Assembly: GCA_965224235.1 (NCBI GenBank)
Contig: CBDCYP010000001.1
Span: forward strand, 186,001-250,000
Source: G958295935 sp965224235
GTDB lineage: Bacteria > Chloroflexota > Dehalococcoidia > Lucifugimonadales > Lucifugimonadaceae
Direction: 5' to 3'
Length of the DNA: 64,000 nt
Each line of letters opens with the position of its first letter. The first letter of the stretch is position 1. This document shows, in pieces, positions 62,033 to 64,000 of this stretch. The position numbers and the translations under genes are program-made. The notes below the pieces were generated by a model. It was given only the letters and a program-made list of their open reading frames with translations. It did not search any database and was not told the origin of the DNA.

Positions 62033-62947
62033 TTGCGCCGTTTCATAATGACGCGCATCGTGTATGCGGTGTTCGTTGCTTTTGCAACGAGCGTTTTCGT
62101 GTTCGCCCTAGCGCACAAGTCCGGTGATCCCCGGACCGTATTGCTTACAACCTACACGAGCCAGGAACAATGGGACGCCTGGGGAAAACGATGGGGGCTG
62201 GACAAGCCTCTCGTGGTTCAGTACGGCATTTGGCTCGGCAATGCGCTAAAAGGGGATTTTGGCGAGTCCTTGCGAGAACTGCGTCCGGTGCGGAAGGTGA
62301 TTCTGGAACGGATCCCGGCCACAATACAGCTCGCGGCAGGGGCGTTCGTTTTTTCCTTGGCTGTCGGTGTCCCGCTGGGGATCTTGGCCGCCGTGAAAAG
62401 GGGTACTGCCTGGGACTACATCGGCCGTACTTTTGCACTCTTCGGCCAGGCCCTGCCGCCGTTTTGGTTGGGCATCATGCTCATCCTGCTTTTTTCGGTA
62501 CAGGTCTCATGGCTGCCTACATCCGGAAAGGGCGGTCTGAACCACTACATCCTGCCTTCCATCACGCTGGGTTGGCTCACCGCGTCAGGCATTCTCAGAA
62601 TCGTGCGTTCGGCCATGCTCGAAGTGCTCGGATCCGAATACATCAAGCTGGCGAGGGCAAAAGGGGTCAGTTCTAGGTCCATTGTGTGGAAGCACGCACT
62701 GCGCAACGCCATGCTGGCGCCGCTGACGTTTAGCGGACTCATACTGGCTGCCTTTTTTACAGGGGCCGTGGTGACCGAAACCGTTTTTGCCTGGCCCGGA
62801 CTAGGCCGATTGGCGGTGCAGTCGGTCAACAACAACGACTTTCCTGCCATGACAGGCGTGGTCCTTGTGTTTACGGTGATCTATCTGGCCATAAACACGT
62901 TGGTGGACATTCTTTACGCATACATCGACCCGCGGATTCGATATTGA
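62033..62947 (+). CDS. ABC transporter permease, DppB type
   Basis: 304 residues from a TTG at 62033 with GAGGA upstream (ATG at 62048 possible). IVYAVFVAFATSVFVFALAH, YTSQEQWDAWGKRWGLDKPLVVQYG, EAA loop EYIKLARAKGVSSRSIVWKHALRNA. Closely similar to 10255-11172, including the ...QEQWD.WG.RWGLDKPL loop, indicating a duplicated transporter. Confidence 0.92.
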   Translation: MRRFIMTRIVYAVFVAFATSVFVFALAHKSGDPRTVLLTTYTSQEQWDAWGKRWGLDKPLVVQYGIWLGNALKGDFGESLRELRPVRKVILERIPATIQLAAGAFVFSLAVGVPLGILAAVKRGTAWDYIGRTFALFGQALPPFWLGIMLILLFSVQVSWLPTSGKGGLNHYILPSITLGWLTASGILRIVRSAMLEVLGSEYIKLARAKGVSSRSIVWKHALRNAMLAPLTFSGLILAAFFTGAVVTETVFAWPGLGRLAVQSVNNNDFPAMTGVVLVFTVIYLAINTLVDILYAYIDPRIRY

Positions 62948-62957
62948 GGGGGCCTGC

Positions 62958-63860
62958 GTGACTGAATCGATCACAGTCCCTGATCCCCGAACGTATGAAA
63001 CGGGCACGGGCTGGCTGGCGGTTGGCTGGCGAATTGTCAGGGAGTGGCCGGTAATACCGGGGGCGCTGGTCGGACTGCTGATCATTGCGGCGGTGGCCGC
63101 GCCCTGGATTTCGCCCCACGATCCACTGCGAGGCGATCTGTTCAAGAGTGGACAGCCGCCCGTTTGGAACGAGCGTGGCGACTCCTCTCATTTGCTTGGG
63201 ACCGACATCTTGGGCAGAGACATTCTGAGCCGCGTTATCTACGGCGCCCGGATTTCACTGATCGTGGCGGCTGTCGTGCTGACCACGGGCGGCATCGTCG
63301 GAACGATAGTCGGCATAGTTGCCGGGTACTACGGCGGTCAGGTCGACGAGGTGTTAATGCGGATCGTCGACTTCACGCTGGCGGTGCCATTCTTGCTGAT
63401 CGCCCTGGTGGTCGTGATAGTTTTCGAGCAGAGCCTGACAGTGCTCATAACGCTATTGGCGATATTCAGCTGGGGCGGCTTTGCGCGCCAGATCCGGGCA
63501 GAGACGCTATCCCTGAAAACCCGGGACTACGTGTCCCAGGCCAAGGTGATGGGCGCGACGACATTCAGAATCATGTTCAGGCACATCTTTCCCGGCGTTG
63601 TGAACACTCTCATAGTCGTTTCAACTCTAAGAGTAGGATCGCTGATATTGGCCCTGTCGATCTTGAGCTACCTGGGCGCCGGCATCCAGCCGCCGACGGC
63701 CGAATGGGGCCTGATGGTGGCGCAGGGGAGGTCATACATCAGCGTCGAGTGGTGGATCACGTTCTTCCCCGGGATGGCGATATTCCTGACAGTCTTCGCA
63801 ATGAATTTCCTGGGTGATTGGCTACGGGACCGCTTCGATCCTCATCTGAGGCAGCTCTAA
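62958..63860 (+). CDS. ABC transporter permease, DppC type
   Basis: 300 residues from a GTG with GGGGG upstream. VIPGALVGLLIIAAVAAPWISPHDPL, LLGTDILGRDILSRVIYGARISLIVAAVVL, EAA loop DYVSQAKVMGATTFRIMFRHIFPG, ends WLRDRFDPHLRQL. Counterpart of 11169-12083. The window ends 140 bp later without another gene recognised. Confidence 0.92.
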   Translation: MTESITVPDPRTYETGTGWLAVGWRIVREWPVIPGALVGLLIIAAVAAPWISPHDPLRGDLFKSGQPPVWNERGDSSHLLGTDILGRDILSRVIYGARISLIVAAVVLTTGGIVGTIVGIVAGYYGGQVDEVLMRIVDFTLAVPFLLIALVVVIVFEQSLTVLITLLAIFSWGGFARQIRAETLSLKTRDYVSQAKVMGATTFRIMFRHIFPGVVNTLIVVSTLRVGSLILALSILSYLGAGIQPPTAEWGLMVAQGRSYISVEWWITFFPGMAIFLTVFAMNFLGDWLRDRFDPHLRQL

Positions 63861-64000
63861 GAGCCGGTCTCAGAACTACTACGGAGCCTGAAATCCTCAT
63901 ATCGCAATGCACGTGGGTTCCCGGGTGCGCGGCAATCACCGTGGCCTTGCGAAGGCGACACAATGTAATGAAAATGGCGGCTGCGTTCCACGACAATGGG

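Overview
The window looks like a chromosomal segment of a moderately GC-rich bacterium, most plausibly a Chloroflexota/Dehalococcoidia (SAR202-like) lineage. This is inferred from the gene mix: three oligopeptide-type ABC transporters whose binding proteins carry V-E-K repeat linkers, a DUF1501/DUF1800 pair, phytanoyl-CoA dioxygenase, sugar-acid dehydratase, aldo/keto reductase, a corrinoid methyltransferase cluster, and frequent TTG/GTG starts. No rRNA, CRISPR array or phage module was seen. One tRNA gene (Thr, CGT) is present.

The most notable region is 1-8033, a selenoprotein locus that ordinary ORF calling breaks up. Four in-frame TGA codons lie at positions where the protein families have catalytic thiols/selenols. 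They are GrdA (42-506, Sec43 in C-x-x-U), a glutaredoxin-like protein (5325-5576, minus strand, U-G-P-C), and a ferredoxin:thioredoxin reductase (FTR) catalytic chain (6083-6523) with two Sec, at exactly the two positions that form the redox disulfide in canonical FTR. All four presumed cluster cysteines are kept. Each of the four TGAs is followed, 13-15 nt later, by a perfect 7-bp stem whose apical loop starts 21-23 nt after the TGA, as expected for bacterial SECIS elements. A GrdE-family (component B pro-protein) gene follows at 6705-8033. I infer a Sec-based electron relay (ferredoxin to FTR to Grx to GrdA) feeding a glycine/betaine/sarcosine-reductase-like complex.

A 3.5-kb island (941-4430) splits this locus. 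It carries a three-gene DUF262 / AAA-ATPase / unknown operon that looks defence-like, and it is bounded by a 250-bp imperfect duplication of the 3' end of an alpha/beta hydrolase gene. The same architecture recurs at 42391-45663, where a 341-bp duplication of an isomerase gene flanks an island of unknown genes. No recombinase is present in either island.

Regions: 8.2-12.1 kb, ABC transporter without ATPases, then a decayed IS5-family element inserted exactly at the shared stop-codon palindrome of two convergent genes. 12.9-17.0 kb, a PAC2-family pair, an exonuclease, a PEBP lipoprotein and a HEPN/MNT pair. 17.1-24 kb, NHL, DUF1501, DUF1800, GH105-like and PhyH proteins. 24.5-31.8 kb, two ABC ATPases, a TIM-barrel-like protein and a second binding protein/permease set. 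31.9-36 kb, a class V aminotransferase, a repeat-rich gap with a DM13 pseudogene, tRNA-Thr and a 2-hydroxyacid dehydrogenase. 36.2-42.3 kb, a corrinoid methyl-transfer cluster with its reductive activator. 42.4-46.1 kb, the second island and its isomerase. 46.3-59.6 kb, dehydrogenases, a frameshifted HAD gene, dehydratase, C45 peptidase, GH127-like, YifB, thiolase and ATC hydrolase. 60.0-63.9 kb, a third ABC transporter set.
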